DNA of 64,000 nucleotides from Flavobacterium psychrophilum (lineage in GTDB: Bacteria > Bacteroidota > Bacteroidia > Flavobacteriales > Flavobacteriaceae). Where the stretch lies: positions 1 through 64,000 of the forward strand of contig CAMDDB010000001.1 in the NCBI GenBank assembly GCA_945890865.1. Reading direction: 5' to 3'. Position numbers and translations under genes: made by a program. Positions within the stretch are counted from its first letter, which is position 1. The number at the start of each line of letters is the position of its first letter. The notes under the pieces are model-generated. The model saw nothing but the letters and a program-made list of their open reading frames with translations. It searched no databases and had not been told where the DNA came from. Positions 35,052-43,458 of this stretch are shown here, in pieces.

Positions 35052-35393
35052 CTAATTAACGATCAGTTTTCGAGTTGCTGTAGCTTCGCCTTCTTTGATT
35101 TTGATGATGTACACCCCAGCGGTAAGCTGACTTACATTTACTTCTTTTGAAGTTGTAACGGTTTCCAATACTTTTTTCCCCAATACATTAAAAATTTCCA
35201 CTTTTTTATCCAATGACAATTTGGTAGCAATATATATTTTTCCGCTGCTGGTAGGGTTGGGATAAATAGTAAGCCCCTCAATAATGGGTTCTTGCGATTT
35301 TGCTATAGAATTGTTTTTGCTCTCTTGGGCTAGCGCACTAGAAGAGCCGTAAACAAAAAATATAAAAAGGATTAATGCGTAATTTTTTTTCAT
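35052..35393 (-). CDS. Minimal T9SS protein: signal peptide plus sorting domain
   Basis: This 113-residue protein consists of a signal peptide (about 1-22), a short Lys/Ser/Asn-rich spacer (about 23-38) and a complete type A T9SS sorting domain (about 39-113, LTIYPNPTSSGKIY to RKLIVN). There is no room for a cargo domain. It may be a remnant of a larger protein, a gene-conversion donor for sorting domains, or a small surface protein in its own right. The coding frame is intact. A TATCTTTA box lies at 35415-35422. Confidence 0.8.
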   Translation of the reverse strand: MKKNYALILFIFFVYGSSSALAQESKNNSIAKSQEPIIEGLTIYPNPTSSGKIYIATKLSLDKKVEIFNVLGKKVLETVTTSKEVNVSQLTAGVYIIKIKEGEATATRKLIVN

Positions 35394-35414
35394 CCGAAAC
35401 GAATATTAAAGAAG

Positions 35415-35422
35415 TAAAGATA
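35415..35422 (-). promoter_or_regulatory. -7-like box of the minimal T9SS gene
   Basis: TATCTTTA reads from 35422 to 35415 on the minus strand, 21 nt before the ATG. The last base differs from the consensus. Confidence 0.3.
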
Positions 35423-35452
35423 CTAAAAAAAGTATAAAAATGGACAAACAAA

Positions 35453-35477
35453 AAAAAATCCCTCTAGTGAGGGATTT
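35453..35477 (-). terminator. Terminator of the beta-helix lipoprotein gene
   Basis: AAATCCCTC and GAGGGATTT (35456-35464, 35469-35477) form the stem. On the minus strand a U run of eight follows. Confidence 0.8.
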
Positions 35478-35497
35478 AAAATGTATGTAATTACTAA

Positions 35498-36655
35498 TTA
35501 TTGTAATAAGTTTACACCACCAACGGTTGCCCAATTTCCAGCTGTTAAGCTTGCACCTGTAGCCGAAGTACTTGTTGTATAGTTTCCAGAAGGGAAAGTA
35601 ACACTTACAGTACCTGCACCTGCGAATTGAGAAGTATTATCATTAATTTTAACGTTAGTTAATTTAATTTTACTTCCATTAACTTGATCCGTGTTAGTAG
35701 CTGCGTCTTGAATTCTAACAGCAGTTGCACCAGTTGTAGTATAACCAGAAATCATGATGTTAGAAAATTGACCATTACCTTGTTTTTTGAATTGGATGGC
35801 ATCATACTCTGCTGCAGAAGAACCACCTTCAGTGATAGTACCTGTTGCTCTTTTTAAAGTAATGTTAGAAATTACTGGCCAAAAAGCATTGTTGTTGTTT
35901 GATGCTTCGATTTCCATACCAAAATTTCCAGTACCTACTTGGTAAGCATACCAGTTGGTGTTGTTTTGACCTTTCCAACCATCTTGCCAGTCGAAAGAGT
36001 CGTCATAGTTTCCGTAAGAAATTAAGCTTGTTGCACTTACAGTACCTCCGTAAAATTCGAAACCATCGTCAGCCCCTTTGTAAGAAACTAAGTTTTCTAA
36101 TACAGTACCTGAACCTACTGAATAGAAAGAAAACCCATTCATTTCACTTGTTCCATCTGTAATTTTTTTACCAGCATATTCTACTCTTACATATCGTAAA
36201 ACACCACCATTATGAGTAGCGTTTGTACCACCGTACATTAAATTTAAACCATCTTCAGATGTTTTAGTAGTTACACCACCAGCCCCGTTGATTGGCGCAT
36301 CACCATACATGATGATACCTCCCCAAGAACCTGGTATAGCTGAAGATTCTGTCATTACAATTGGTTGAGAAGCAGTACCATTCATAATTAATTTGCCTCC
36401 ATTTTTAACAACTAATGCATCAACACCATTTGTAGCGTTAGCTGTAATTGTTGAACCAGCATCAAAAGTAACAGTTACACCACTTTCGATAGTAACAATT
36501 CCATTAAGTGTGTAATTTCCATACGCAAGCGTTCTGTTTGCAGTAATAGAACCAGTTAGTTCTCCTTGAACTGGAGTAATTGTATTTTCTTCGTCGTCAG
36601 AACAACCAGTAAATACAGTAGCCAAAATTGAAAGGCTTAAAAATAAATTTTTCAT
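35498..36655 (-). CDS. Exported beta-helix lipoprotein
   Basis: This 385-residue protein has a lipoprotein signal with Cys18 in FTGCSDDEE; the acidic residues after the Cys resemble the flavobacterial surface-export signal. The rest is a parallel beta-helix-like repeat rich in G, N, T and V. It contains VKNGGKLIMNGTASQPIVMT, GAPINGAGG-like turns and a long run of aromatic-poor strands. The frame is open to 36685, but MKNLFLS at 36655 is the start because it begins the signal. It follows the large TonB receptor gene and may be its surface partner. Confidence 0.8.
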   Translation of the reverse strand: MKNLFLSLSILATVFTGCSDDEENTITPVQGELTGSITANRTLAYGNYTLNGIVTIESGVTVTFDAGSTITANATNGVDALVVKNGGKLIMNGTASQPIVMTESSAIPGSWGGIIMYGDAPINGAGGVTTKTSEDGLNLMYGGTNATHNGGVLRYVRVEYAGKKITDGTSEMNGFSFYSVGSGTVLENLVSYKGADDGFEFYGGTVSATSLISYGNYDDSFDWQDGWKGQNNTNWYAYQVGTGNFGMEIEASNNNNAFWPVISNITLKRATGTITEGGSSAAEYDAIQFKKQGNGQFSNIMISGYTTTGATAVRIQDAATNTDQVNGSKIKLTNVKINDNTSQFAGAGTVSVTFPSGNYTTSTSATGASLTAGNWATVGGVNLLQ

Positions 36656-36682
36656 TTGTTTTAATTTAATTATTAGTTGGGA

Positions 36683-36690
36683 CAAATTTA
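36683..36690 (-). promoter_or_regulatory. -7 box of the beta-helix lipoprotein gene
   Basis: TAAATTTG reads from 36690 to 36683 on the minus strand, 27 nt before the ATG. One TTGTTAA heptamer lies further upstream at 36768-36774, without an 11-bp partner. Confidence 0.4.
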
Positions 36691-36784
36691 TGTCGGTTGT
36701 ATATTCTAAATGTTTCTTTAGTATTATAAAAAAGTTATTCTAAAATCAAATAATCGTAAAACGAATGTTGTTAAATTGTAAATA

Positions 36785-36812
36785 AAAAAGAGCAGTTAAT
36801 ACTGCTCTTTTT
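36785..36812 (-). terminator. Terminator of the large TonB receptor gene
   Basis: A5 plus GAGCAGT (36785-36796) pairs with ACTGCTC plus T5 (36801-36812) over a TAAT loop, directly after the stop codon. Confidence 0.88.
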
Positions 36813-36814
36813 AA

Positions 36815-39577
36815 CTAAAAGGTATAGGAGATATTAGTTGAGAATCCAACACCTCTTTTGTAGGATTGTTCAATTAAAGATGATTCTTCGATTGAGATTT
36901 TATTTTCTGTTCCGCGTTCACGAGTATACAACGGGTTTAAAATATTGTCTACAGCAAATTTAAGATCCCATTTTTTATTGATAGAACTACCCCATACAAA
37001 GTCTAGCTTGTGAAAAGGTTTTTCATAAATGTGGTCATAACCAGCTATACCCACAGCATAAATACGCTCACCATAAACATTATATACTAATGAAGTGGTG
37101 TTTTTACAGTTACTACCTATATTAAATTCATATTTTAGATCTGAATTCAACAAACAGTTTGATGCACCTTGAAGATCTCTTTTTGTAAACGTATCAAAAT
37201 CCGATCCTGGTCTGTTTAAATTAATAGTAGATTCTGTTATCATTAATGATGTGTTAAATCCAAAAGAAAACCCTTCTAAATTTTCACTAATTCTGTTTAA
37301 TTGAATAATAGCTTCAAATTCTGCTCCAAACAAGGTAGCACTTTTATTATTGAAATAAGTAATAGTTTGACCACTACCTGTAGCACTTGCAAGAATTGTT
37401 CTTTCAATCGGTTGATCAATGTATTTGGCAAATAACGAAGCAGCAAACATTTCTTTTGGAGTTGGGAATACTTCGAATTTAATATCTGCGTTATAGTTTT
37501 GACTGTTTTCTAAATCAGAATTTCCTAATTCTGTAGTACCATCTGCATTAATTAAATTGATGTCTAAACTTTCAAAAAGCACAGGTTTTGTATACGTTTT
37601 AGACACAGCAAAACGCAAATTACGATCGTCTCTTAATGCGTATTTTACATTTAACGAAGGCAATATGTATAAATTTTCATTTGTTTTGGTTCGGTATGGG
37701 TTTGAAATTGGGTCTACAATAGATTTATATTTGTATTCTCTAATTGTATTTTCTGCACGAATACCTAAGTTAAATTCAAATTTTTCACTTGCGTTTAACA
37801 ATAAATTCGTGTAAACGCCATCTGCTCTTTGGAATACTTTTGTTTTCCATTCAGCGGTAGATTGTTCATTAAAGAATAATAAGTTACTAGCAATATCATT
37901 TTGAATATACGAATCAATATCATTTACAGGAACATTATATGCTGATGCACCATTAGGTGTTCCAAATGTAAAGCGGAACTCAGAAGCCATAAATTCACCA
38001 AAACCATTGTATCCAAATGATAATTTATTACGGCTATTTTCGATGTTTCCAAATTTATAATTGTATTCTAAATTACTTGAAATATGATAGTTGTTTTCAA
38101 TATTAAAAAACTGACGAATTAAATTGTTACTTCCATATTGGGTATTAATTTCGGTATCTGAAATTTTTGTACCTGTAATAAATTTTCTATCTGGCTGGTT
38201 GTATTTTGTTCTTGTGAAAGCAACGCCACCATTTAACGTATGTTTATCATCATCCGATAATTTATAGCTTCCAAAAACTTGATTGGCAAAATAATCGGAC
38301 TGTTCGTATTGGTTTAAACGAATAAATTCATTTGGGTTTTGAACAGCCGTTCTTGTATACCCTATTTGATCTTGAATTAAGTTTTCTGTAGATTTCAAGA
38401 ACATACTGGTGTAGTTTAATTTGAGACGATCTCCTTTATATTGTAAACCAATTAATACTGATGATTGAGTTTGAAATTTGAATTGTTTTTTATTCAAATT
38501 ATTATCATAGATTCCTTGACCTTGCGAGAATGTTCGATCAACTCCCTCTCTCACTTGATATTTATTATCAAAGTTCGTTGCAAATACATAATATAAATTG
38601 TTTGAACCTACATTAAATTTTCCGGAATGACTTATTCCAGTGCTTGTATTTAAAGGGGCATTTATTTTTTTTACGTTCCAAGAAGAATCATAATCATTGT
38701 TTGTTACTCCAGCAGGTGTAGTGCCATATGCACTTGGTAATTCTCTTTCTTGTCCGCCAAAACCAAAATAACTTTTGGTGTTATTTGCATCTTCAGACAA
38801 TAAAAAATCAGTTAAATTATTATTGGTTGTGAAACCGGTTCCAAAACTTATTTTTGTTTGATCTTTGGTATTTTGACTGGTTTTAACATCTATAGTTGCA
38901 CCTGCAAAATCCCCGTAGATATTTGGATTAAAGGTTTTGAATACATCAATATAGCCTACAACATCTGTTGGGAATTGATCCAACGGGATGATTTTTTTGA
39001 ACGGACTGTTAGAAGGAACCGCTAAATTATTTACCAATAAATTATTGTAACGATCCTCTAGCCCTCTAATAAATAAGCCTTTAGATTCTACTTTTGAAAT
39101 TCCTGTAATTTTAGTTAGTCCTTCTTCTACATCACTAATTCCTTTTCGAGATAATTCTTGCGAACCAATACTTTGCTTGATTTCAACTGCTTTTTGTTGT
39201 TCTTGCAACAAAGCACTTTCTTTTTCTCTACTATATTGAACTTCTACAACTACCTCTTTCAATTCTTCACCCCCTGTTGAGGCTAATGTATGGTTAATTA
39301 TTTTAGTTTCTCCAGCTGAAACAGCAAATGGAATTTCTTTAGTTTCATAACCCAAATAAGTAATTACAAGGGTGTAGCTACCAGCAGGCATAGAGAAGGA
39401 ATAATTTCCATTTTCATCGGTAGCTGTATTTTGTTTGGTTTCTTTAATTACAACAGTTGAAAACGGAAGGGGTTCGTTTTTCATTTCTTTGTCTAAAATT
39501 TGTCCTTTCACAGTAGCGTTTTGAGCCCATGAAATTGCTGAGAAAAGTACTGCGAAAAATAAAAATTTAATCTTCAT
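36815..39577 (-). CDS. Large TonB-dependent receptor divergent from a PhoB-like regulator
   Basis: This 920-residue outer-membrane receptor has a signal peptide (1-18), a carboxypeptidase-regulatory-like domain (about 20-105; VKGQILDKEMKNE, LVITYLGYETKE) and a plug (about 130-250; SKVESKGLFIRGLEDRYNNLLVNN). A long barrel ends in an aromatic residue (SYTF). A helical linker rich in Q, E and K (about 112-135) joins the first two. There is no SusD partner nearby; a beta-helix lipoprotein takes that place. PhoB-box-like repeats upstream suggest induction by phosphate limitation. The ligand is unknown. Confidence 0.88.
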   Translation of the reverse strand: MKIKFLFFAVLFSAISWAQNATVKGQILDKEMKNEPLPFSTVVIKETKQNTATDENGNYSFSMPAGSYTLVITYLGYETKEIPFAVSAGETKIINHTLASTGGEELKEVVVEVQYSREKESALLQEQQKAVEIKQSIGSQELSRKGISDVEEGLTKITGISKVESKGLFIRGLEDRYNNLLVNNLAVPSNSPFKKIIPLDQFPTDVVGYIDVFKTFNPNIYGDFAGATIDVKTSQNTKDQTKISFGTGFTTNNNLTDFLLSEDANNTKSYFGFGGQERELPSAYGTTPAGVTNNDYDSSWNVKKINAPLNTSTGISHSGKFNVGSNNLYYVFATNFDNKYQVREGVDRTFSQGQGIYDNNLNKKQFKFQTQSSVLIGLQYKGDRLKLNYTSMFLKSTENLIQDQIGYTRTAVQNPNEFIRLNQYEQSDYFANQVFGSYKLSDDDKHTLNGGVAFTRTKYNQPDRKFITGTKISDTEINTQYGSNNLIRQFFNIENNYHISSNLEYNYKFGNIENSRNKLSFGYNGFGEFMASEFRFTFGTPNGASAYNVPVNDIDSYIQNDIASNLLFFNEQSTAEWKTKVFQRADGVYTNLLLNASEKFEFNLGIRAENTIREYKYKSIVDPISNPYRTKTNENLYILPSLNVKYALRDDRNLRFAVSKTYTKPVLFESLDINLINADGTTELGNSDLENSQNYNADIKFEVFPTPKEMFAASLFAKYIDQPIERTILASATGSGQTITYFNNKSATLFGAEFEAIIQLNRISENLEGFSFGFNTSLMITESTINLNRPGSDFDTFTKRDLQGASNCLLNSDLKYEFNIGSNCKNTTSLVYNVYGERIYAVGIAGYDHIYEKPFHKLDFVWGSSINKKWDLKFAVDNILNPLYTRERGTENKISIEESSLIEQSYKRGVGFSTNISYTF

Positions 39578-39614
39578 ATTATTGTTATATTGATTCGTTG
39601 CAAAGAAAGGGCTA

Positions 39615-39622
39615 CAAAATTA
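39615..39622 (-). promoter_or_regulatory. -7 box of the large TonB receptor gene
   Basis: TAATTTTG reads from 39622 to 39615 on the minus strand, 37 nt before the ATG. No -33 TTTG is present. The first heptamer of the phased array starts 5 nt upstream, so an activator would occupy the -33 region. Confidence 0.5.
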
Positions 39623-39627
39623 TATTA

Positions 39628-39678
39628 CTGTTATTAGCCTGTTATGAATAAGTTGCACAATTGTTATCAAATTGTTAA
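39628..39678 (+). promoter_or_regulatory. Five heptamers in 11-bp phase, Pho-box-like operator
   Basis: CTGTTAT at 39628 and 39639, AAGTTGC at 39650, TTGTTAT at 39661 and TTGTTAA at 39672 all start exactly 11 bp apart. The classical Pho box is two CTGTCAT heptamers 11 bp apart, one per PhoB monomer; CTGTTAT differs by one base. Weaker units in the same phase occur at 39683 (TTAAATT) and 39694 (TTAACAT). The array lies between the TonB receptor gene and the PhoB-like gene and could control both. Confidence 0.65.
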
Positions 39679-39723
39679 GAGATTAAATTATGGTTAACAT
39701 ACAATTTACTTTTTATTTATCGT

Positions 39724-39731
39724 TATCTTTA
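39724..39731 (+). promoter_or_regulatory. -7-like box of the response regulator gene
   Basis: TATCTTTA at 39724-39731, about 26 nt before the ATG; the final base departs from TAnnTTTG. Confidence 0.35.
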
Positions 39732-39757
39732 CGCTCACAAATACAACCAAACGTATT

Positions 39758-40441
39758 ATGAAAAAGAAAGATATTAAAATCTTACTGGTCGATGATGAGA
39801 AAGATATTCTTGAAATTGTAGGGTATAATCTAGCGCAAGAAGGATATCAAATCTCTACGGCTTCCAACGGAAAAGAAGCCGTTATAAAAGCTAAGAAAGA
39901 GTTGCCACAACTGATCATCTTAGATGTTATGATGCCCGAAATGGACGGTATTGAAGCCTGTGAAAACATTAGAAAAATTCCTGAACTTCAAGATACAATT
40001 ATCACTTTTTTAACCGCCCGATCTGAAGATTATTCGCAAGTAGCTGGTTTTGATGCGGGTGCCGATGATTATATCACTAAGCCTATCAAACCTAAAGTAT
40101 TGGTAAGTAAAGTTAAGGCATTACTCAGACGTTTTAAAAACGATAGCAAACCCAATAGTACACTTACGGTTGGGAATATAGAAATTAACAGAGAAGAATA
40201 TAAAATCATCAATAATGGACAAGAAATAATTTTACCACGAAAAGAGTTTGAATTATTTTACCTATTGGCCACTAAACCTGGAAAAGTATTTACTAGAGAA
40301 GAAATATTAGATAAAGTATGGGGGAGTGAAGTGGTTGTAGGGGGACGAACCATTGATGTTCATATAAGAAAACTTCGTGAAAAAATGGGGGACGAGTTTT
40401 TTAAAACCATTAAAGGAGTTGGGTATAAAATTGAATTTTAA
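39758..40441 (+). CDS. OmpR/PhoB-family response regulator, probable PhoB
   Basis: This 227-residue regulator has a receiver domain (about 6-120) with acidic pair D12-D13, phospho-acceptor D56 (ILDVMMPEMDG) and K108 (YITKP). The winged-helix domain (about 135-227) includes VFTREEILDKVWG and TIDVHIRKLREKMG. It overlaps the kinase gene by one base (TAATG). The adjacent 11-bp-phased array is the kind of site PhoB-type dimers bind, which favours PhoB over other members of the family. Confidence 0.9.
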   Translation: MKKKDIKILLVDDEKDILEIVGYNLAQEGYQISTASNGKEAVIKAKKELPQLIILDVMMPEMDGIEACENIRKIPELQDTIITFLTARSEDYSQVAGFDAGADDYITKPIKPKVLVSKVKALLRRFKNDSKPNSTLTVGNIEINREEYKIINNGQEIILPRKEFELFYLLATKPGKVFTREEILDKVWGSEVVVGGRTIDVHIRKLREKMGDEFFKTIKGVGYKIEF

Positions 40442-41484
40442 TGGCGTTAAAATTTAAAAAATCTTACAAATTTGCATTAAAATCATCATTTTATATTGCG
40501 CTGTTCACATTTGGTTTTTTAGCTATTGCAAATTATTTTGTATTGCATTATCCTTTCTATTATCTTATATTCTTTTTAATAGCACTTACTATTTTTTCTT
40601 TTTTTGTCTTGCAGTATCGTGTAGAAAACTTTATTTATAAAGGAGTAAAAAAAATCTATGACGATGTGTCCTTATTAGACACAACAGATTTTAGGAATAA
40701 TCCTATTACAACCGATATGGCCACGCTCACCAGCGAAGTACAAAAATTTGCGTTAGATAAAAAAATGGAAATCGAATCCCTGAAAATTAGAGAGGAATAT
40801 CGAAGAGAGTTTTTAGGGAATGTATCTCACGAGTTAAAAACACCCCTTTTTACCGTTCAAGGCTATTTGCTTACCCTTTTGGATGGCGCCATGGATGATA
40901 AAAATATTCGAAAAAAATATTTGCAAAGAGCCGAAAAAGGCGTCGAACGTTTGGTATATATCGTCAATGATTTAGATATGATTACCAAACTTGAGTTGGA
41001 TACACTTGGCATTGAAACAGCTGTTTTCAATGTGGTAGATGTGATTCAAAATGTACTCGATTTATTGGAAATGAGAGCTTCTAAGAAAAACATTTTATTA
41101 ACCTTTGACAGGAAGTATGTGCGTCCGATTAAAGTGGTGGCCGATCCTGAAAAAATACAACAAGTTTTAACCAATTTAGTGGAAAATTCCATCAAATACG
41201 GTAAAGATAATGGTACAACTGAAGTGAGTATTGAAGAATTTGTCAATAATAAAATACTTATAAAAATAACCGATAATGGCGAAGGAGTTGAAAAGCATCA
41301 TATTCCTAGGCTGTTTGAACGTTTTTATCGTGTAGATAAAAGTGGCGCTCGAAGCGAAGGAGGCTCAGGTTTAGGATTGGCCATTGTGAAACACATTATG
41401 GAAAATCATAATGAAAAAATTAATGTAGAAAGCACTTTTGGTAAAGGATCGGTATTTTCGTTTACTTTAGAAAAAGCGAAATAA
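40441..41484 (+). CDS. Sensor histidine kinase, PhoR-like
   Basis: This 347-residue kinase has two closely spaced membrane segments (about 14-35 and 38-58) with almost no periplasmic loop, as in PhoR. The dimerisation domain has the phospho-acceptor His130 in NVSHELKTPLFTVQG. The ATPase domain follows with NLVENSIKYG, ITDNGEGVE, RFYRVDK and GGSGLGLAIVKHI. There is no PAS domain. Without a sensing domain it probably reads its signal through a partner. It overlaps the tail of the next gene by 18 bp. Confidence 0.9.
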   Translation: MALKFKKSYKFALKSSFYIALFTFGFLAIANYFVLHYPFYYLIFFLIALTIFSFFVLQYRVENFIYKGVKKIYDDVSLLDTTDFRNNPITTDMATLTSEVQKFALDKKMEIESLKIREEYRREFLGNVSHELKTPLFTVQGYLLTLLDGAMDDKNIRKKYLQRAEKGVERLVYIVNDLDMITKLELDTLGIETAVFNVVDVIQNVLDLLEMRASKKNILLTFDRKYVRPIKVVADPEKIQQVLTNLVENSIKYGKDNGTTEVSIEEFVNNKILIKITDNGEGVEKHHIPRLFERFYRVDKSGARSEGGSGLGLAIVKHIMENHNEKINVESTFGKGSVFSFTLEKAK

Positions 41485-42513
41485 ATAATTCCAATCGGTA
41501 GGGGTAGCAAAATTTTGCAATCCGTTGAAGTTTTTTAATTCATTTAGTTTTTCAATCGTAAATTCATCTTGTTTACAACTTGGCGCAATTCCTTCAAAGG
41601 TATATTTTTCAGCCAAGTATTCTTGTTCATATTGACCCGGCGTGGGAATAAAAAATGCTTTTTTCCCTAATTTAGCTAAATCCATCACTGTGGTATAGCC
41701 AGAACGACAAAGTATGTCTTTACTTTGGTTAAAAGCAGTTTCTAATTGCTCAGAATTCATAAAATTATAATAAGTAATTTGGTCTTCAACACTGCAGGTT
41801 TGTAGTTCTTCAACCACTCCTTTTATAAAAATGACGGAACCGGTATATGATTTCAGTTCTTGTATTACTTTTTCTTCTAATAGCGTTCGTTGCGGTTCAG
41901 GTCCAGATAAAATAACCATTAAATCGTATTTTATTTTTTTTCGTTTTTTCTCAAACCTACTAAGCGGACCAATATAAATTACATTTTTCAATGGTTTGCT
42001 CAAATGACCTAATTCGCCCGTAAGATTAACTTCAGATTCGTTATCGGGTACCCAACATTGATTAAATTTTGAAATGAACTTTGAATGAACTTGAGTGGTT
42101 AGCCAAGAAGTTTTACCAGACAATACATTCAATTGATGTGTAATAAATACAGATGGAATTTGACTTGAAAAGACACCCAGTCGATTGTCTGAAATAATAC
42201 CCTCTATCGCATACGTTTTAATAATGTCTGCGGTTATTTTTCGTTCCTTTATTACTGCCTTAAACATTTTTGGCATTTGAGATAATAACTTCCATTTGAA
42301 ATTTTTACCTTTTTCAGCATATGAAATATCATACGGAGGAAGTTCTACCGAAATCAAATGCGGAAATTCTTTTTTCAATAAGGACAAAGCCACTCCGTCT
42401 GAAGCAATAATAGGGTTAAAGTTAAATTCTTCTAAAGCTTTAATGATCGGAATACAACGTGTAGCATGTCCTAATCCCCAATTTAAGGGCGCAATAAGGA
42501 TATTTTTTTTCAT
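41467..42513 (-). CDS. Glycosyltransferase, GT28/MurG-like superfamily
   Basis: This 348-residue protein has an N-terminal domain with PLNWGLGHATRCIPIIKAL, like the GT28-type GT-B enzymes. A C-terminal acceptor site follows, with SRSGYTTVMDLAKLGKKAF-like sequence (CRSGYTTVMDLAKLG) and IPTPGQYEQEYLAE. The donor would be a nucleotide sugar. It forms a pair with the LpxH-like gene upstream (5-nt gap), so a role in cell-envelope glycolipid assembly is plausible. Confidence 0.82.
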   Translation of the reverse strand: MKKNILIAPLNWGLGHATRCIPIIKALEEFNFNPIIASDGVALSLLKKEFPHLISVELPPYDISYAEKGKNFKWKLLSQMPKMFKAVIKERKITADIIKTYAIEGIISDNRLGVFSSQIPSVFITHQLNVLSGKTSWLTTQVHSKFISKFNQCWVPDNESEVNLTGELGHLSKPLKNVIYIGPLSRFEKKRKKIKYDLMVILSGPEPQRTLLEEKVIQELKSYTGSVIFIKGVVEELQTCSVEDQITYYNFMNSEQLETAFNQSKDILCRSGYTTVMDLAKLGKKAFFIPTPGQYEQEYLAEKYTFEGIAPSCKQDEFTIEKLNELKNFNGLQNFATPTDWNYLFRFF

Positions 42514-42518
42514 GGTTG

Positions 42519-43358
42519 CTATTTAAGAAAAGTTATAAATTCTTCGGCTAATTTTTTTTCACGTTCAAAATCATATTCTTCCACAACAGCAATAGTATTA
42601 ACATCATGTCGATACAATTTCCATTGCTTTTTATCATATTCTAAAGCGGTTAAATTTTCTATCCAATCACCCGAATTCAAGTAAAGGGTTTTTCCTTTTT
42701 CGTTTGTTATAGTTTCAATTTTTGGCTCATGAATATGGCCACAAATCACATAATCAAAATTATTTTCTATTGCTAGCTCAGTACAAACATTTTCAAAATT
42801 TGAAATAAATTTTACGGCAGATTTTACATTATTTTTAATCTTTTTAGACAAAGAGTAAGGCTCTTTGTTGCATTTTGCAAGAATCCAATTGATTAATCGA
42901 TTGATCAATATTAATAAATCGTAACCCCAACCTCCCAATTTTGCAAGCCACTTAGCATGAGTAATAGATGCATCAAATACATCACCATGAAAAATCCAAG
43001 CTTTTTTATTATTAAATTCTAGAATTAATTTATCTACTAGACTTATATTTCCTAAATCTAGATCGGTAAATTTTCTTAAGAATTCATCGTGATTTCCGGT
43101 AATGTAGTATACTTTAGTTCCCTTAGAACTTAGCGAAATAAATTTTTTTATAACATCGAGATGGGAGGCCGGAAAATAAGACTTTCTAAATTGCCAGATA
43201 TCAATAATGTCGCCGTTGAGAATTAAAGTTTTTGGCTTAATGGAAGATAAATAGGTCAATAACTCTTTAGCATGACACCCATAGGTTCCTAAATGAATGT
43301 CAGAAATAACAACAAGTTCTACATTTCTTTTTTTCAAAATATACTTTTTACAAATCAA
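42519..43358 (-). CDS. LpxH-like metallophosphoesterase
   Basis: This 279-residue calcineurin-type phosphoesterase has all the metal motifs: DIHLGT, NGDIIDIW, TGNHDE, FHGDVFD and CGHIHEP. The family includes UDP-2,3-diacylglucosamine pyrophosphatase (LpxH) of lipid A synthesis. The N-terminus lacks a signal peptide, so it acts in the cytoplasm or on the inner face of the membrane. It is the first gene of a two-gene unit with the glycosyltransferase. LpxH proper is shorter, so the exact substrate is not certain. Confidence 0.85.
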   Translation of the reverse strand: MICKKYILKKRNVELVVISDIHLGTYGCHAKELLTYLSSIKPKTLILNGDIIDIWQFRKSYFPASHLDVIKKFISLSSKGTKVYYITGNHDEFLRKFTDLDLGNISLVDKLILEFNNKKAWIFHGDVFDASITHAKWLAKLGGWGYDLLILINRLINWILAKCNKEPYSLSKKIKNNVKSAVKFISNFENVCTELAIENNFDYVICGHIHEPKIETITNEKGKTLYLNSGDWIENLTALEYDKKQWKLYRHDVNTIAVVEEYDFEREKKLAEEFITFLK

Positions 43359-43405
43359 TAAAATGTAGATTTAGTTTGCGTTATATTAACATTATTAAAA
43401 CATTA

Positions 43406-43436
43406 TTTCAATTGAAGATTATTTGCCTTAATTTTG
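43406..43436 (+). promoter_or_regulatory. Promoter of trmB
   Basis: TTTC at 43406-43409, a 19-nt spacer and TAATTTTG at 43429-43436, 22 nt before the GTG start. Confidence 0.45.
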
Positions 43437-43458
43437 TCAACTAATAAATGAAACACAC

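Noticed and set aside
36768..36774. A Pho-box-like site upstream of the beta-helix lipoprotein gene
   Set aside because: Only one TTGTTAA is present, without an 11-bp partner, so I do not count it as an operator.
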